NCBI RefSeq assembly: GCF_910592395.1
Contig: NC_088319.1
Coordinates: forward strand, 3,350,001-3,410,000
DNA length: 60,000 bases
Direction: 5' to 3'
Source: Lineus longissimus
Taxonomy: Eukaryota > Nemertea > Pilidiophora > Heteronemertea > Lineidae
Below, piece after piece: positions 1-12,172 of the stretch. The stretch's first letter is position 1, and each line of letters starts with the position of its first letter. The notes below the pieces were generated by a model. That model was not told the DNA's origin. It ran no database searches and saw only the letters and a list, made by a program, of their open reading frames with translations. The position numbers and the translations under genes are program-made.

Positions 1-1954
1 TTTCTAGGTTACCATGCGAATGACGAGCTGGTATCAAAGAATATGTATTGCGGCTACTTTGAGGGCTCAGCACACAATCAAATATGTAGGGTCCGTGTAC
101 ATTCTGTATACATACACTTTCGTGATTTAAAAAAAATTCGATGCTGGGATTTTCATCAGACTTCGTAGAAAAGTAGTCCTTTATCTTGTCAATGTCATAA
201 GTGAATTTTAAAAAGTTCCAATGATTAAAAATGGTTTTATTAGCGTTTTCATGAGACATGTCAGAATATGACACGATACGCGGCCGCGTTTACTGCCTGT
301 GAGAGAATATCTTTCCGACCCCGTAAACTCTAGAAAAGGACTTCCTTTTTCAAAATCGACCTGAAGTATGTTAGTTGATATTATTCAAAATAAAAAAAAA
401 TAGAATGATGTTTGCAAACCAAATAACTATTATTACAGGCGGTATTTAGGCATGACAGGACATTTTAAACATTTTATTATATTTGTCTCATGATAGCACT
501 AAACAGTTAATAGTGATGTTAGCTCTTTATTCCTACTAATAGCAATATAACATAGCTTATTCATTTTGTACACTAGACAGTGATGATTTGCAAACCTGCT
601 AGAACTAACGACTCAGATAAAATCACCAGACATAAAACATGTTGCCAATGGTGAGTTGTTTTGTTTCGGGTCGTTTGTCTGCGTCCATGATGAACATCAG
701 CAACAAGTGGACCCAGTACTGCAATAGTTTATTGGTTACGAGGGCAGATAATATGTCTCTCGCGTCCAGTATGAATAATGCAGACCCCCGGGCTCCATGT
801 TTTATTTAATCAGTGTGAGAATGATATACAACACTGCGTCCCTTGTAGAGTGTAACCAACAATTATCGGATGGGATGGGACGGAGATATGAAAGCCATCC
901 GAAACAGAATGAATTAATAATAAACCAGATCCTGATCTGGACGCACATCGGTCGTTTTCTGGTCATTCCAAATGCATAAGCACTGGGACCTTCTGCGTTC
1001 TATTCCAACACTTTGTCACAGCATCCGGACAGCAGGCACATTCATTCATCATTTGAACATTAGGCTTTACATATCTAAAACTAGTTGTCGTTCATAAACC
1101 GAAGGATCTTTGGCTAATCCTCATTGGATATCATTGACATTACATGTACCATGATGATGTTCTGGGTCAGTCATGACACATACCAGAATATGAACTTTGG
1201 ACACATGGAACTTGCTCCAAACTCAACTGCATTTATGGCTACAACAGGTGTCTTTCACTAACTTTGGCTAATTTTCTCCGGATATAGTCTTCGTCGGTAT
1301 TATAAACTTGCTGGTTGCCAGACACACAAACGATTTTTTTCTAATCTGAACTGGATAGTCATCAATTATCTTCGAATTTGTGTTCTTCGCGTCATCCCCG
1401 CCCGCGACTACGACAAAGTCACTTTACAAGAACGTTAGCAGTGCCCAGACAACGGACGAGAATTATGGTAGGTGATTTTTTCCACTTTCGCTATTCCTTG
1501 ATGTAAAATGATGACACCTCGTTCTTATTCAGATTATAAAACAAACCAAGAAATTGGATGAAGAAAAAAAAGATAACAAACAAGCAATTGGTAAAATTGA
1601 TTGTGTATTTGCTGAAAATGTTTGATGCAGAGGAAAAGTAAAGGTGGGACATTCGTCATACTTCTCTCCACATCATCTGTTCTTTGACTCGGTCACCATG
1701 GTAACCCCATTACCTGGTCACAGTGGAGTGTTTGGTCCATTCTTTTAAGCATCTTGTAAGCCATAAAATAGAGTCCCGGGTGGATATTAAGAGGACGCTT
1801 TTGGAAACAAGCTGAAGTTTGCGATAGTTGTTTTATTGTGATTAAGGACGCCAGTGGCCTATAATTCTAAGACATCTAGATTTATAATGAACCGCAGTTT
1901 AGAGTGTAAATGCACTATGCGCCTACGGTGTCTCGTCTTGAATTAAGCGGTTAT

Positions 1955-2415
1955 GGTTAGGCACAAACTCGCACAGTGCCAAAATTAAAATTCAGTTTCA
2001 GACACTGGAATTGGTAAAATTCCGCCATCTTGGATATCGGCATCCTGAGATTCAGGTGTTTTCAACACTGCGTCACCACCACTTCAAACTCCAAAGTCTT
2101 ATCCAGGCCTAGTAAGTGCCACCTTCTTTCATAAAATGGCTTGTTTTATAAATAAATAACAAAATATGATCTTTGTAAATAAAACCCGAGATGTTCTGGT
2201 GTGTTTTTACGTGAATTTATTGCAAACTATCAATGCAGCGTAGTGCAGTCATCGTGTTCTCGGGCGTAGTGGTGATGCGATAGCCTCTTTGCAATTGTAA
2301 AGATTCTTTACATTTCCACATGCGCGGTACTGCTTTTCAAGATGGTGGCAATTTAGCAGTGCTAGAGCCGTTGTTTAGGAACGACATCAGCGCCTCTAGT
2401 GTCAAGATTGGGTTA
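1955..2415 (+). repeat. Interspersed repeat, copy 1 (inverted partner at 11755-12172)
   Basis: This segment matches the reverse complement of 11755-12172 along its length. Shared stretches include CATCCTGAGATTCAGGTGT, AATAACAAAATATGATC and GGTGATGCG.TAGCCTCTTTG. The two copies are clearly diverged, with substitutions and small indels. No coding capacity was seen, so it is probably a non-autonomous element. Confidence 0.75.
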
Positions 2416-3026
2416 GGCAACCACAACCGCTTGGGTTGGTGCAAAATATGGAAGCAGTCAAAGCGCATTTAAAACCACATTATTCGTCATCTAATTTGAG
2501 ATGGTTTAGAATAGAAATTGATACCTCGCCCCTTGAAAAACGTGTTCGGCCTTGTTGAATTCTGACAGATTACATGTCACTACATGACCGCCTAAGAGAT
2601 TAAAAGCCCATAAGACAAATTCTTGTTCTTCGGACATTCTATCCAAGGACATTTCAAACCTTTACACCGTCATACATAACACTGTACGTTGATGTGTGCT
2701 GCTTTACGATGACCATTATGGTCCCTGTACGTGTCGTAAGGCTGGTATAAACCGTTGACAGATTCCACAGGAGTTCTGTAGTAACCTAGCAGCTCGTCGA
2801 GCATGGTTGATAATTAAGAAAGGCACTACCGCGCGTCGAGTTGATATTCCTATCACGGATGCATGCCATGTCTGCCGTTGTTGCGAGGCAATTTACCACA
2901 TACATGTCAATGAAGTGAGAACTCTGTTAAACACTTAGCACGCCCGTATGAATGGTGTTGGACAAATTTGGTGTGTTTTAAGGGTTGAACATTATAGGCA
3001 CCACTATTTTGGCTGTAATTTCTAAT

Positions 3027-3166
3027 CCTTAAACCATTAGAACTATTTAAAATCAAAGTGAATGCCAAATTCAAAGATTTGTCCGGTTCTTTGTCTTCCA
3101 GAGAACCGACTTCCAGCCTTGAAACTGGCATTCACTTCATTTCGAAGCCGTTCTAATTGCCTAAGG
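3027..3166. mobile_element. Short inverted-repeat element (MITE), family with 27604-27741
   Basis: The ends form an imperfect inverted repeat: CCTTAAACCATTAGAAC at the left and TTCTAATTGCCTAAGG at the right. The inner arms AGTGAATGCCAAATTC and CTGGCATTCACTT also pair. The same layout, reverse-complemented, recurs at 27604-27741, which supports a dispersed MITE. Confidence 0.7.
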
Positions 3167-3266
3167 AGTTCACGTTTTTGCCAAAATGATGGTGCCTTTT
3201 GTCAACCCTTATAATAGAGCGCACCCCTTCTTTTTCTTCTTCAGCGTTCAACCTGCCTAAGTAAAA

Positions 3267-3509
3267 CTATAACCTCAGTCCTGTGGCGAAGATGAAGCGG
3301 CTTGTCGCCCGAAGGTCCGGCTGCGTTCCCCACAGCTTTTCTTCGACCTTCGTGTCTTTAGGCCAGAATCTATCTCGTAAATCCTGGTACAGGGGACAGT
3401 CCTGTAGGATGTGCGTTGGTGTTTGCACTGCTGTCTGGCTGTCTGGCAGAGCGCACCCCAATTTGGCGCTATGTCTGATTCCCTTAGTCACGCGTGGCCC
3501 CAAGCACAA
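3267..3509 (-). pseudogene. 3' fragment of a non-LTR retrotransposon ORF2
   Basis: The minus-strand frame reads through a stretch typical of the C-terminal end of LINE-type polyproteins, containing THILQDCPLYQDLRDRFWP followed by KLWG...LRATSRFIFATGLRL. The pattern T-x-H-I-L-x-x-CPLY-x-x-x-R is characteristic of the region after the reverse transcriptase and RNase H domains in jockey/I-like elements. Only about 80 codons remain and no RT core is present, so this is a dead 5'-truncated insertion. Its clade cannot be assigned from so little sequence. Confidence 0.65.
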
Positions 3510-3576
3510 ATGGTTGTTTATTTACCTTGGCTCTTTCGCTTACACTTTATCGTATTTACATTTCGGCATCCCCTAA

Positions 3577-3725
3577 ATCGCGTCGACGCGCTACCCAGCG
3601 CAGAGGTCGCGCATAAGTCGCGCGTAGGCCGAGCGTGATATAAGCATAGAGAGATAACGCGTCACTGATGCGTCATTGGCGCGCAACTCGCGCGTCACTG
3701 ACGCGAAACAGGATGAATGTCAATT
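3577..3725 (+). repeat. CpG-dense repeat, copy 1 (partner at 38898-39045)
   Basis: The segment is built from short GCGCGT/GACGCG words and shares CGCTACCCAG, CATAGAGAGATAA and GCGTCACTGACGCGAAACAG with 38898-39045 in the same orientation and order. No open frame spans it. It is an interspersed repeat with locally very high CpG content compared with the AT-rich surroundings. Confidence 0.7.
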
Positions 3726-3758
3726 ATGATTTGAACTGTAGGGAGAGTCTTGATAAAT

Positions 3759-3806
3759 GTTGGGGAAACATATGATAGGCTTATATTCCATGGGAACTGC
3801 TCAAAT
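3759..3806 (+). repeat. Short repeat shared with 8974-9020
   Basis: Both sites contain GTTGGGGAAACA..TGATAGG followed by CTTATATTCCATGGGAACTG, nearly identical over about 48 bp. The match ends abruptly on both sides, so this is a fragment of a larger repeat. Confidence 0.65.
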
Positions 3807-4090
3807 GGTCTATGCTAATGCATTGCTTCATACTGTACATGACTGTAACGAAATGATGACGAACAATTCCACCAGAAATGGGAACGATTTTGTGAGATAT
3901 GCGGGTCGAAGCACATGACGTGTTCGATTGAAAGCTGACGCAGTGGTCGCGAAAATACAGCTGAAAAAAACAACAACAATAGTGGCATGCATTTATGACC
4001 AGTCAGAATTTAGTCAAGATTTCGAAATTATCCAGTCAGACTGGAAAGACACGCCTTTCCAACCCAAAATACTCGCTGAAAGGCAATATT

Positions 4091-4208
4091 GGGTGATATG
4101 AATAAAGACTAGCAAATGCTTTTATCTAAAACTTCATGTACATTTACACTAGGCCTTTCTGTACAGAATTGAAGTAAAAGCATTTGCTCGTCTTTATTCA
4201 TATCGCCC
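4091..4208. mobile_element. 118-bp MITE, copy 1
   Basis: Near-perfect foldback element. It begins GGGTGATATGAATAAAGAC and ends with the complementary GTCTTTATTCATATCGCCC; the arms continue inward through AGCAAATGCTTTTA and TAAAAGCATTTGCT. Aligned by eye to 9911-10028 it differs at 4 of 118 positions. No internal coding sequence. Confidence 0.9.
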
Positions 4209-4423
4209 ATTGTTGTCTGCTTAACGAAATATACTGTTGTATATGAACGATATTAGTTGTAAGTCAGCGGTCTCTGTGCACAATAACTGGTCATGGAACA
4301 ATATGATTTGAAGCTTAATTTATTAACAAACTAATTAAGATGACACAACCGTCACAGCATGGACAATGAAAGAAAAAATTGAAGTGATGAACTACGTTGG
4401 AAGTCAACGAATAATTGTCATTA

Positions 4424-4553
4424 GGGAGTTTTCGCCAATCCCTCCGAAACGCCCACGTGAACGCCTATCCCATTGTTCGACCTCCCGATTACGATGTCGA
4501 ACAACGGGATAGGCGTTCGCGTTGGCGTTTCCCGGGATTTGCGAAAACTCGCT
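4424..4553. mobile_element. AGTTTTCGC-family MITE, copy 1
   Basis: A foldback of about 130 bp whose left end (GGGAGTTTTCGC) pairs with the right end (GCGAAAACTCGC). The inner arms GAACGCCTATCCCATTGTTC and GAACAACGGGATAGGCGTTC also pair. Two further copies lie at 20767-20896 and 37264-37391. Confidence 0.9.
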
Positions 4554-7481
4554 ATTGACCAGAACCGAGTAACGCGGCACTCTTATAAAACATCATGTTA
4601 CGTAATAAAGCAATTTTGAAAATTACCCTTGATCATCTCGCCCCGCATGATATGTGTATTAAAGATTAAAAATGACCCAGGCCACAATCTAAGCATAGAA
4701 GTACGAAAACGCACTGTGTTCGTTCTAGCGACCTCATATACATTTAAAAGCAATAGATTTTGGACTAGCTCGCTGAGAAAGCAGCCATGGATGCTATCGG
4801 TCAAGCTATCCGGTCCATCCCCGCGGCTATCGAGGAGTTGTTTACCCGGTCCATGACGAGTGAGACTCCTATCTCTAATCCACCCGCCTCTCCAGATGCG
4901 ACCGCAGCCCCGAATCCACCCGCCTCTCCAGATGAATCAAATACATTGTAAGTTTATACTTCAGTTTCAGTTTGGGAAACGTTTGAAAATTTCTCCGTCG
5001 TCGTTTTTTGTGACCCCTTTCGGCAAGAGCGTATTCATATCTTGATTTCCCGAGCATTTTAGGTGAAAAGTAAGACTCCTTAATCTCATATTTCGTTGAT
5101 GATCAAAGAAATCTGCCGAAGACGTTCTTGGTGGACACTAGGAACAGCGACAGATAACCTAGGAAACATGAGGTTTTGAGTGGCCCCATGTCAGTTCGAG
5201 CAAAGTGCCGCTTTGCACAGTTGACACAGAGATTACACAGAGCTGATGAGTCCGAGTGTCCAACCCTGATCCTTGCTGGCGAAACGTCCCGCTCTGTAAT
5301 CAATACGCCGCGACCACTAATCTTCAATTGAAAATTCCAAGTGAAATATAAAGTTGCCAATACTTCCAAAACGGCTTGTGATTTAAAAACATACAAAGCA
5401 AAAAATAGAAGATTTGAGAATGCATATTTTGACGCACATCTGGGTTTTAAGTCATGCTCATTGGCTGAAACAAAGGACAGCCTGGCTGATGGTAATTAAG
5501 TAGCACGATTAGGTAGGATTTCAGCTTGCAATATCACATTGGCTGCCCACCTGTTAAAGTTTTGAAATGCATCCACGTATCAGAGTATCGAGCCTAAATT
5601 ATACTTTCAAAAAATTTATTAGCACATTATTTCAAAACTGGAGTAAAATTTCAAAATTTCAGTTGCGGTACAGATAGAAGCCGTCATCCCAGAATAACAC
5701 GTCATGCAACCGTTTTTCGTTTAGCTGGAACTTGTACCATCTGCAACAAACCCCCTTGTTTCAAATACCGAACATGACTTTCATTACATGTGCAAATTGT
5801 CCATCACAAGATCTATGACGTCATTCAACATTTCGTGAGCGCTATGTTTTCAACTTCACCTGTCATTCCGGATATATCTGCAGATCTATTTTTCACTTGG
5901 AATTGAAATTGTGCAGCCTTAACTAAAACATTACTTGTTCCAAATTGGAAATCAATCGAACAGTGTGGTTAGTTTACATATAAGTGTTTCAGACTTAATT
6001 TCCATTTGGACAGGCGGCACCGGGATGCCAGCTGCTCTTGTCGCACCGGCTGTTGCATTGGTGTTGATATATATTGGTGATGCGTATCATGAATTATGTC
6101 GCGTACACGAACCACGTTTTGTACCTATTGGAAAAGCAAGTTGACAATTAATGATAAATGACCTAGGCTTGGAAATATCATTGTGTACACCTGCACTAGG
6201 CCTTAGTAAACATTCTACCGGGAACATGTATATTGGCCGATACAGACATACAGGGCGACCCAGAACGGATAACACCAAGAGATTGAAGCATTTTGTGATT
6301 CAGATGGTACCATTGCGTCTTTCTAAATGCATAACTCACCGATATACAATTTTGGATTTCAAAGGCGGGCTTTTTATACAAAAGACCAACTTGTAATTTC
6401 TGAAGACCGTTCTGGCAAAGGAGGAGGCTTCCGACTGGCTGATATCAGCGGAAGTCATGATTACCATGGTACAAAAAAAAATCAGCAAGAAAGTAAAATC
6501 CACAGACGAAGATATATCGTATATTTTAAATACCTAATGAAACTGAATCTGTGCATTGGGACTAACCTTAAGGATAGGCCCGGTGTGGTCTTTTATTTGA
6601 AAATGGCTCCCGCAGCCTGACCTTGAAATCTCCTGTCGAGATCCTCGACGTGTCATACTCTATGTCAGGGGCGAAATTTAGTACCTTCCTCTTCCGCACT
6701 GTATAAATTACACGGCCTCTCTTGCCCCTAACATGAAAATTGATATAAGAAAGAGTCGAGTTTCATCGCTGACACAGAATACGTACCCCCTACTGCTTGT
6801 CAATGAGTGATATTTACGGGACTGCGATTTTTTCTTCCCCTTACATCACTGATAAAACTCCAAAAATATATTCAATATGTAGCATACATGTTGTAAATAT
6901 GACTGTCATGATTTTTTTCGACTCCGTTGATATGTTCGTTATGCTTGATGAGAATGAACAAAATTAATCTCAGGAATATCAAATCTATAGAATATTTTTT
7001 TAAATATTAAAAATCCTCCTAACGGCCCTGATATTTCTCTATTTTACCTTTTCATACTCAGATTAAAAGAGAGTACACATGAATACAAATATACTCGTGC
7101 TTTTGACTCCCTCACGCAGCTTTTGAACTTTTAAAGGGTGCATTTTACGTATCCATTGTATTTTATGGTGGCACAGGAAACTAGAAAGTCACAATGCCGT
7201 AGTGTAGATAGTATGTTTGCACATTTGCTGGATCTTGGTACTTTATCTGTATACATAACGGCGTGTTGAAATTTATATTCAGCGAGTATTTACACAGGGG
7301 CATTTGTAGTGGGTTGAGGCGAGAACTAATTTGCTGTTGATGTGATTTTTTGCATGTGATACTGGTAGATGATATTGCATGCGGGATGACATAAAAAGGA
7401 GAAATATCTTCGTCGTGCAGTGTATCAAGATAACTAGGATATACATATCTGTGGCACTTGTTTCATTTCAGACAACCCAAC

Positions 7482-8433
7482 ATGGACCCTAGGGCACGGC
7501 CAGGTGGAGCTACTGGCGAGCAAATAGCATTACGCCCCATAAGAGACCGGGAGGTTGCGAGTACGAGCAGGGACAGGCCCAAGCTGCAGGCGGTGCATAC
7601 TTTCTCCACGGAAACCAGCGGCATCGGGACCAGCGTGGTCTCTTCCTTCGATCGCAGTTTCGATTTGGAGCACAACCAGGACGTTGACGGAATGGATGAT
7701 CCGCACAAGCGCATGGCAATTAATTACGATGCAGATGGCTCCAGATATGCTGCCTATGCTGATTCCGGGCCGCACAGCAACACGGGACGTGGATTCGATC
7801 GAATGTATCAGCAGAGTGCTTCGCGTAGTCAGAATGGAGATGGTCCTTCCAAACTGAATGTCAGTAATGGTAAAGGAGAACCGATGGAGTATCAAGAATG
7901 GGATAGAAAGCGGAGGAATAGTAAGTCGCCGAATCCCTCGCCGAACACATCGCGGCGGGGGTCGTTTCGGGGGGATAAGAAAGAGAAGCATTTCCTAGGG
8001 GCCCCGGGCTCGGCCTGGGTAAACTGGTCAAAGGATCGCCGTAACTCCTTTCGTAGGCGGGTGGAGATGATCGAGCAGAAGGAGAAAGAAGCTGAGAAGA
8101 CCAGGGTGTCCACGCCAGTCAAGAAGGCCCGCCAGGAATGCGTCAGGTTCGTCTCCCGAGAGATGGAGGATCAGTACATCGCCGAGGCAAACGAACCAGT
8201 CAGGAAAAAACCCGCCAAGAAAGAGAAGAAGAAGGAAAAGAAGAAGCGGGGACAGAAAACGGATGACCCGCTGAAGAAGATCAAGCTCACTGACGTGCAG
8301 TGGAACCTCATGATGGACTACTGGGAAAACCCAATCTTCGTCAGGAGTCGCTATGTGGGAATAGTCATGAGTCTGCTGGCCTTGGCTATCTGTGTCTATA
8401 GTTTGGCGACGACAACGTGGTCAACGTACGATG
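7482..8433 (+). CDS. Claudin-like protein, cassette A exon 1: long cytoplasmic N-terminus and TM1
   Basis: This exon starts after a splice acceptor (TTTCATTTCAG, AG at 7470-7471), has 10 nt of 5'UTR, and opens with ATG in a good context (CAACATGG). It gives 317 codons and ends at the donor ATG|GTAGGT in phase 1. Residues 1-287 are hydrophilic, Ser/Arg/Lys-rich and probably disordered, with a very basic run (KKPAKKEKKKEKKKRGQK) before the membrane. Residues about 291-309 form TM1 (YVGIVMSLLALAICVYSLA), followed by TTTW, the usual start of the first extracellular loop in claudin/PMP22 proteins. With 20473-20583 and the two shared exons it would give a 474-aa protein, twice the usual claudin length because of this N-terminal extension. 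The membrane part is recognisable; the function of the extension is unknown. Confidence 0.85.
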
Positions 8434-8666
8434 GTAGGTGCCTTTTTAAAATTACTTTCTCAATGTTTTTTTTCTTTCTAATTGTGATTAATATGATTTT
8501 GATATTTGTTCACAATTTATTGTGATTTTTCAAATTGTGATTGTGTGGTTGTAGTAGAATATACCCGAGATCATATCAGAATTTCATTTATTTTCTGATC
8601 ATTTTAGTATCGGAGGCAATCCGTAAAAAAGGTATGCTCCTTTATCTTGTTATATTATATTAGCAT

Positions 8667-8791
8667 GTAAGGTAACGTGGTACAATTATTGCCCCGATAC
8701 AAATCGAGCCCATGTGTACGTTACTATTTACTGACAGTTGTTTTTTACACTGTAGTGGCTTCCTAGGTGGTAATTGTACCATGTTACCTTA
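8667..8791. mobile_element. Inverted-repeat element of about 125 bp
   Basis: Left arm AAGGTAACGTGGTACAATTA pairs with right arm TAATTGTACCATGTTACCTT. Inside is GCCCCGATACAAATCGAGCC, which recurs exactly at about 9744-9763, so the interior has been shared with another element. Confidence 0.75.
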
Positions 8792-9103
8792 TAATTAGAG
8801 TAGGGGAAGAGCGGACAGAAGAAGTTGGAAGGTAAAGGCAGCTTGAATGGTTTAGATGTTACCTTACTAGAGTATTGGGAGAAGGGCGGGAAGAAGGAGC
8901 TAGGTAGTAACCGGAGCTTGTGGTGCGGTTAGTTTTCGCTCATGTTAGATGCATGCTGTCTACAGAAAAAAAAGTTGGGGAAACACCTGATAGGCTTATA
9001 TTCCATGGGAACTGCGCAAATATGTTGAGTATTCGACCATCTTTCTTTATTTGAGGAAACCGTGTTTTACCATAGCTTTAAGGGCAGAGAAATGAAATCG
9101 TTT

Positions 9104-9327
9104 TAAAGGGGGGCTATAGGTAGGAGCAGGGGGTTACATTGGCCATCTTCAGGTGACTAATATACTCAGTAACATCACTGAGACATGTTAGATTAAACAC
9201 TAAATATATTCCTCATACAAGCGTGAGTAGTTTCGACGTCCTGGTGAAATACGAGAGACCCTGGCCTATTGGCGACTTCGTGTAACTTTATTTTGCCTTC
9301 TTAGCTGCTTTTAGAGGGTTTTTTCCA
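9104..9327 (-). mobile_element. CTATAGG-family MITE, copy a (decayed)
   Basis: It begins AAAGGGGGGCTATAGGTAGGAGC and shares GGCCATCTTCAGGTGACTA, CTAAATATATTCCTC and GGCGACTTCGTGTAACTT with the better-preserved reverse-oriented copies at 25375-25594 and 26523-26746. The distal end (TTAGCTGCTTTTAGAGGG) is degraded. Confidence 0.75.
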
Positions 9328-9442
9328 TTTCAACAATTATCGCATTAGTGCCCCAGGTTGATACATGTACATGTACGCATATATAGTTTTTTTTGAATGA
9401 AAATATCGAAATCTACATGTACATCGTTCTTTACAAATACTG

Positions 9443-9613
9443 CCGGTGTAACAGTAACAAATGCCCCCATGGAAAAAGTGTCCGGGCCTATTGTATTCTG
9501 CAATATGGTTCTATAGAGACCCTGACCGTCAATAGCTCAGAGATTGAAGCGCATAATAGAATCCTTTGTTTCCCGGGCATTGTAGCCTAGGATATTTTAA
9601 ACTTCTACACCGG
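9443..9613 (+). mobile_element. CCGGTGTAGAAG-family MITE, copy a
   Basis: Terminal inverted repeats CCGGTGTA at the left and TACACCGG at the right. The interior shares TGGAAAAAGTGTCCGG, ATGGTTCTATAGAGA and TAGAATCC.TTGTT with copies at 10819-10990, 18380-18562 and 30562-30752. Confidence 0.85.
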
Positions 9614-9910
9614 GAGAAAAACGAACTTCACCCGAGTATACGGAGAGAAGGAACTACAAGACGGTCCAATAAAGTTTTCGAATTAATAACACAATACTCG
9701 AACAGTTCTTCTTGAATCTTTGATCACATAAAAACATGATTTTGCCCCGATACAAATCGAGCCCATGAATCAACGAAAAATATCGGGGTTTTATGCCTGT
9801 ACACAGCCCGACTCATCATAAACGATCGAAACAATAATGATACAAGATATATATCAATTGTGGGAAAATACTGACAGCGACGCGCTATTTGTTCGTATTG
9901 TATACACAAT

Positions 9911-10028
9911 GGGTGATATGAATAAAGACTAGCAAATGCTTTTATCTAAAACTCCATGTACATTTACACTAGGCCTTTCTGTACAGAATTGAAGTAAAAG
10001 AATTTGCTAGTCTTTATTCATATCACCC
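9911..10028. mobile_element. 118-bp MITE, copy 2
   Basis: Foldback element with ends GGGTGATATG and CATATCACCC, matching 4091-4208 at 114 of 118 positions by eye. Such high identity suggests recent mobility or gene conversion compared with the other, more decayed families here. A diverged relative lies near 24003-24065. Confidence 0.9.
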
Positions 10029-10254
10029 GATGTCTCATAAAATATACTAAAATCATGAAAACTTGGATGTCACTTTAATCAGACTTTGGCTAGTGTAAGG
10101 TGCTTTGAACACACCAACAACGGAAGTTATTTTAGGCTCAGCGACCAACTGCATTGTATAGTGGTCAGACATTTTCAAGTTAAATGTTTTTACATGTGTA
10201 GTATCATGTACAAACACATTTTAAATTGAACACGTTGGTCCAAGGCCGATATTC

Positions 10255-10390
10255 CAAAAAACAAAGTTTTTTTAGCTTCTAAAAAGCGTTAAGGGTTTTT
10301 GCAGCCAACGCAAATATTTAGAGGTTTGTCAGAGAATTAGAGACAAATTTAACCCCGAGAGGTTTTTGAGTTGTGAAACACCTCAAAAGT
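10255..10390. repeat. AGAGGTTTTT-family repeat, degraded copy
   Basis: Shares the ordered words AAGGGTTTTTGCAGCCAACGC and GAGAGGTTTTTGAG with related copies at 24708-24812, 33232-33422 and 50530-50705. No clear terminal repeats survive in this copy. Confidence 0.5.
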
Positions 10391-10818
10391 TCGTCATTTC
10401 CCACACAGACCTTTATCTACGTACGGGGTGCATATTTGTGTCGGCTGAAAACCCCTATAAAGTTCGATAAAATCTTAATTAATTCATCTATTTATTTTGG
10501 TATCATCGATGGTCCTATGGTGTCTGCTAAAAGTGCATTTCACCGCATTAAAGTGAAGCCCGATAGCCTGAGTACCGTCCTATCCTTCCAGAATGTCATC
10601 ACTGTTTATTGATGTTATTTGTTCACGAGATATAGACCATTATACTAGCGCGTTGAACAATATCATGAAAGATTGATAACTCGACGCAATAGTTGCTACA
10701 CTCTGACTCTCGGGAAGCGAAGATGGTGCTTCATCACGCAAGTACGGGGTGTCGCAAACAGAATACGGCCATCAGGCTACATGTAAAAGCAATTTTGACG
10801 AATATTCGGCAGATACTG

Positions 10819-10990
10819 CCGGTGTAACAGTAACAAATGCCCCCCTGGAAAAAGTGTCCGGCCCTATTGTATTCTGCTATATGGTTCTATACAGACCCTG
10901 ACCGTCAATAGCTCAGAGATTGAAGCACATAAATAGAATCCTTTGTTTCCCGGGCATTCTATCTTAGGACATTTTAAACTTCTACACCGG
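10819..10990 (+). mobile_element. CCGGTGTAGAAG-family MITE, copy b
   Basis: Closely similar to copy a at 9443-9613 over the whole length (CCGGTGTAACAGTAACAAAT at the left, AAACTTCTACACCGG at the right). It lies between two diverged copies of another short repeat at about 10620-10770 and 11090-11240. Confidence 0.85.
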
Positions 10991-11754
10991 CTTTAATGGT
11001 GAAGGCTCTTATTGTCTTGGAAGGTGGTGCAAAATACTACCAGTCATATATTTTTAAACTTATATAATTCGAATCTTGATCATGACTCGGCACATTGGTA
11101 GATTTTATTGTACACACAATGATAAAATTGAATGATATCATGAACAATTTACAACTCGTTCCAATAGTAGCTGGCTTTGGCTGTCGGGAATTATAACGAT
11201 GGCACTTAAATCATACGAGTACAGAATGTGACCACCCCCTTGTCGTTCCTTTGGGCCTCTTTTAGCACCTTATTGTCCTATAGCCTTTTGTTTTGTTTTG
11301 TCCTTTAACGAGAGTGTAGCCACACTACGGACGTAGCGCATTCGGAAATGTCCCTCTATCGGTTTAAAGGGTTACTCGAGCTGGAGTAACAATTACATGT
11401 TTTGTGAGCTCATGTCTGATTTGGAGTTCAAGAAAATGCTGTGAAAGGACTGTTATTGTGATATCCGAGTAGGTAGTTTAGTGTTTTCAACTTTTACTTT
11501 CTTTACACATTGAAAAAAACATGCGGCAGATGTCTTCATGGGTAAAAATGAATATTAAGGACTAACGTCAATTTCCTCTAATGCAACTTTATAGCAATCG
11601 ACAAAAGATTATCTGACTGGCGAACAATTGTCTCATTGCCAGGAAATGAAAATGTCGGGTTATGTTAATCTCTCCCGCGTAGGAACATGTGGCGCATTTC
11701 ATGAACAAACATTTTGAATCTAAAGAGACAAATTCTTGACACAAGAGGAGCTGA

Positions 11755-12172
11755 CTTTGTTCCTTACAACGCCTCTAGTACTAGCAAGTTGCTACCATAT
11801 TGAAAAGCGGATCAGTATAGAAAAGGAAAAAAGTCGATTTGCAAAGAGGCTACCGCATCACCACTAAGCCCGCGAAAGTGATTGTTGCCCTACGCTGCAT
11901 TTATAGTCCTCCATAAAATCACCAGAAAGTGTCAGGTTTTTTTATAGCGATCATATTTTGTTATTTATTGATAAAATAATACTTTTTATGAGAGAAAGTG
12001 GCACTATTTCGGCCTGAATATTACTTACAGCCTGAATTAGTGACGCAATATATGACGTAGGATTATCACACACCTGAATCTCAGGATGCCTATATCCAAG
12101 ATGGCGGTAATTGATTAATTGCAGTGTCTGACATTTTTTTATTTCGGCACGGTGCGAGTTTGAAAGAGACAT
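11755..12172 (-). repeat. Interspersed repeat, copy 2 (partner at 1955-2415)
   Basis: Reverse complement of 1955-2415, recognisable through ACACCTGAATCTCAGGATGCC, GATCATATTTTGTTATTTATT and CAAAGAGGCTACCGCATCACC. It is diverged from its partner and has no coding potential. Confidence 0.75.

Larger units (their letters stand above)
1..7471. other. Non-coding region upstream of gene 1, rich in transposon remnants
   Basis: I see no convincing exon here; all open frames are under 100 codons and show no recognisable domain. It holds a non-LTR retrotransposon fragment (3267-3509), several inverted-repeat elements listed separately (1955-2415, 3027-3166, 4091-4208, 4424-4553) and a CpG-dense repeat (3577-3725). 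The first coding exon of gene 1 is preceded by a clear splice acceptor at 7470-7471, so at least one untranslated exon and the cassette A promoter must lie somewhere in or before this stretch. I cannot place them. Confidence 0.6.

Noticed and set aside
7530-7991. 153-codon minus-strand frame over cassette A exon 1
   Set aside because: Shadow of the long sense exon, which has a good start, an acceptor, a TM helix and a matching donor.
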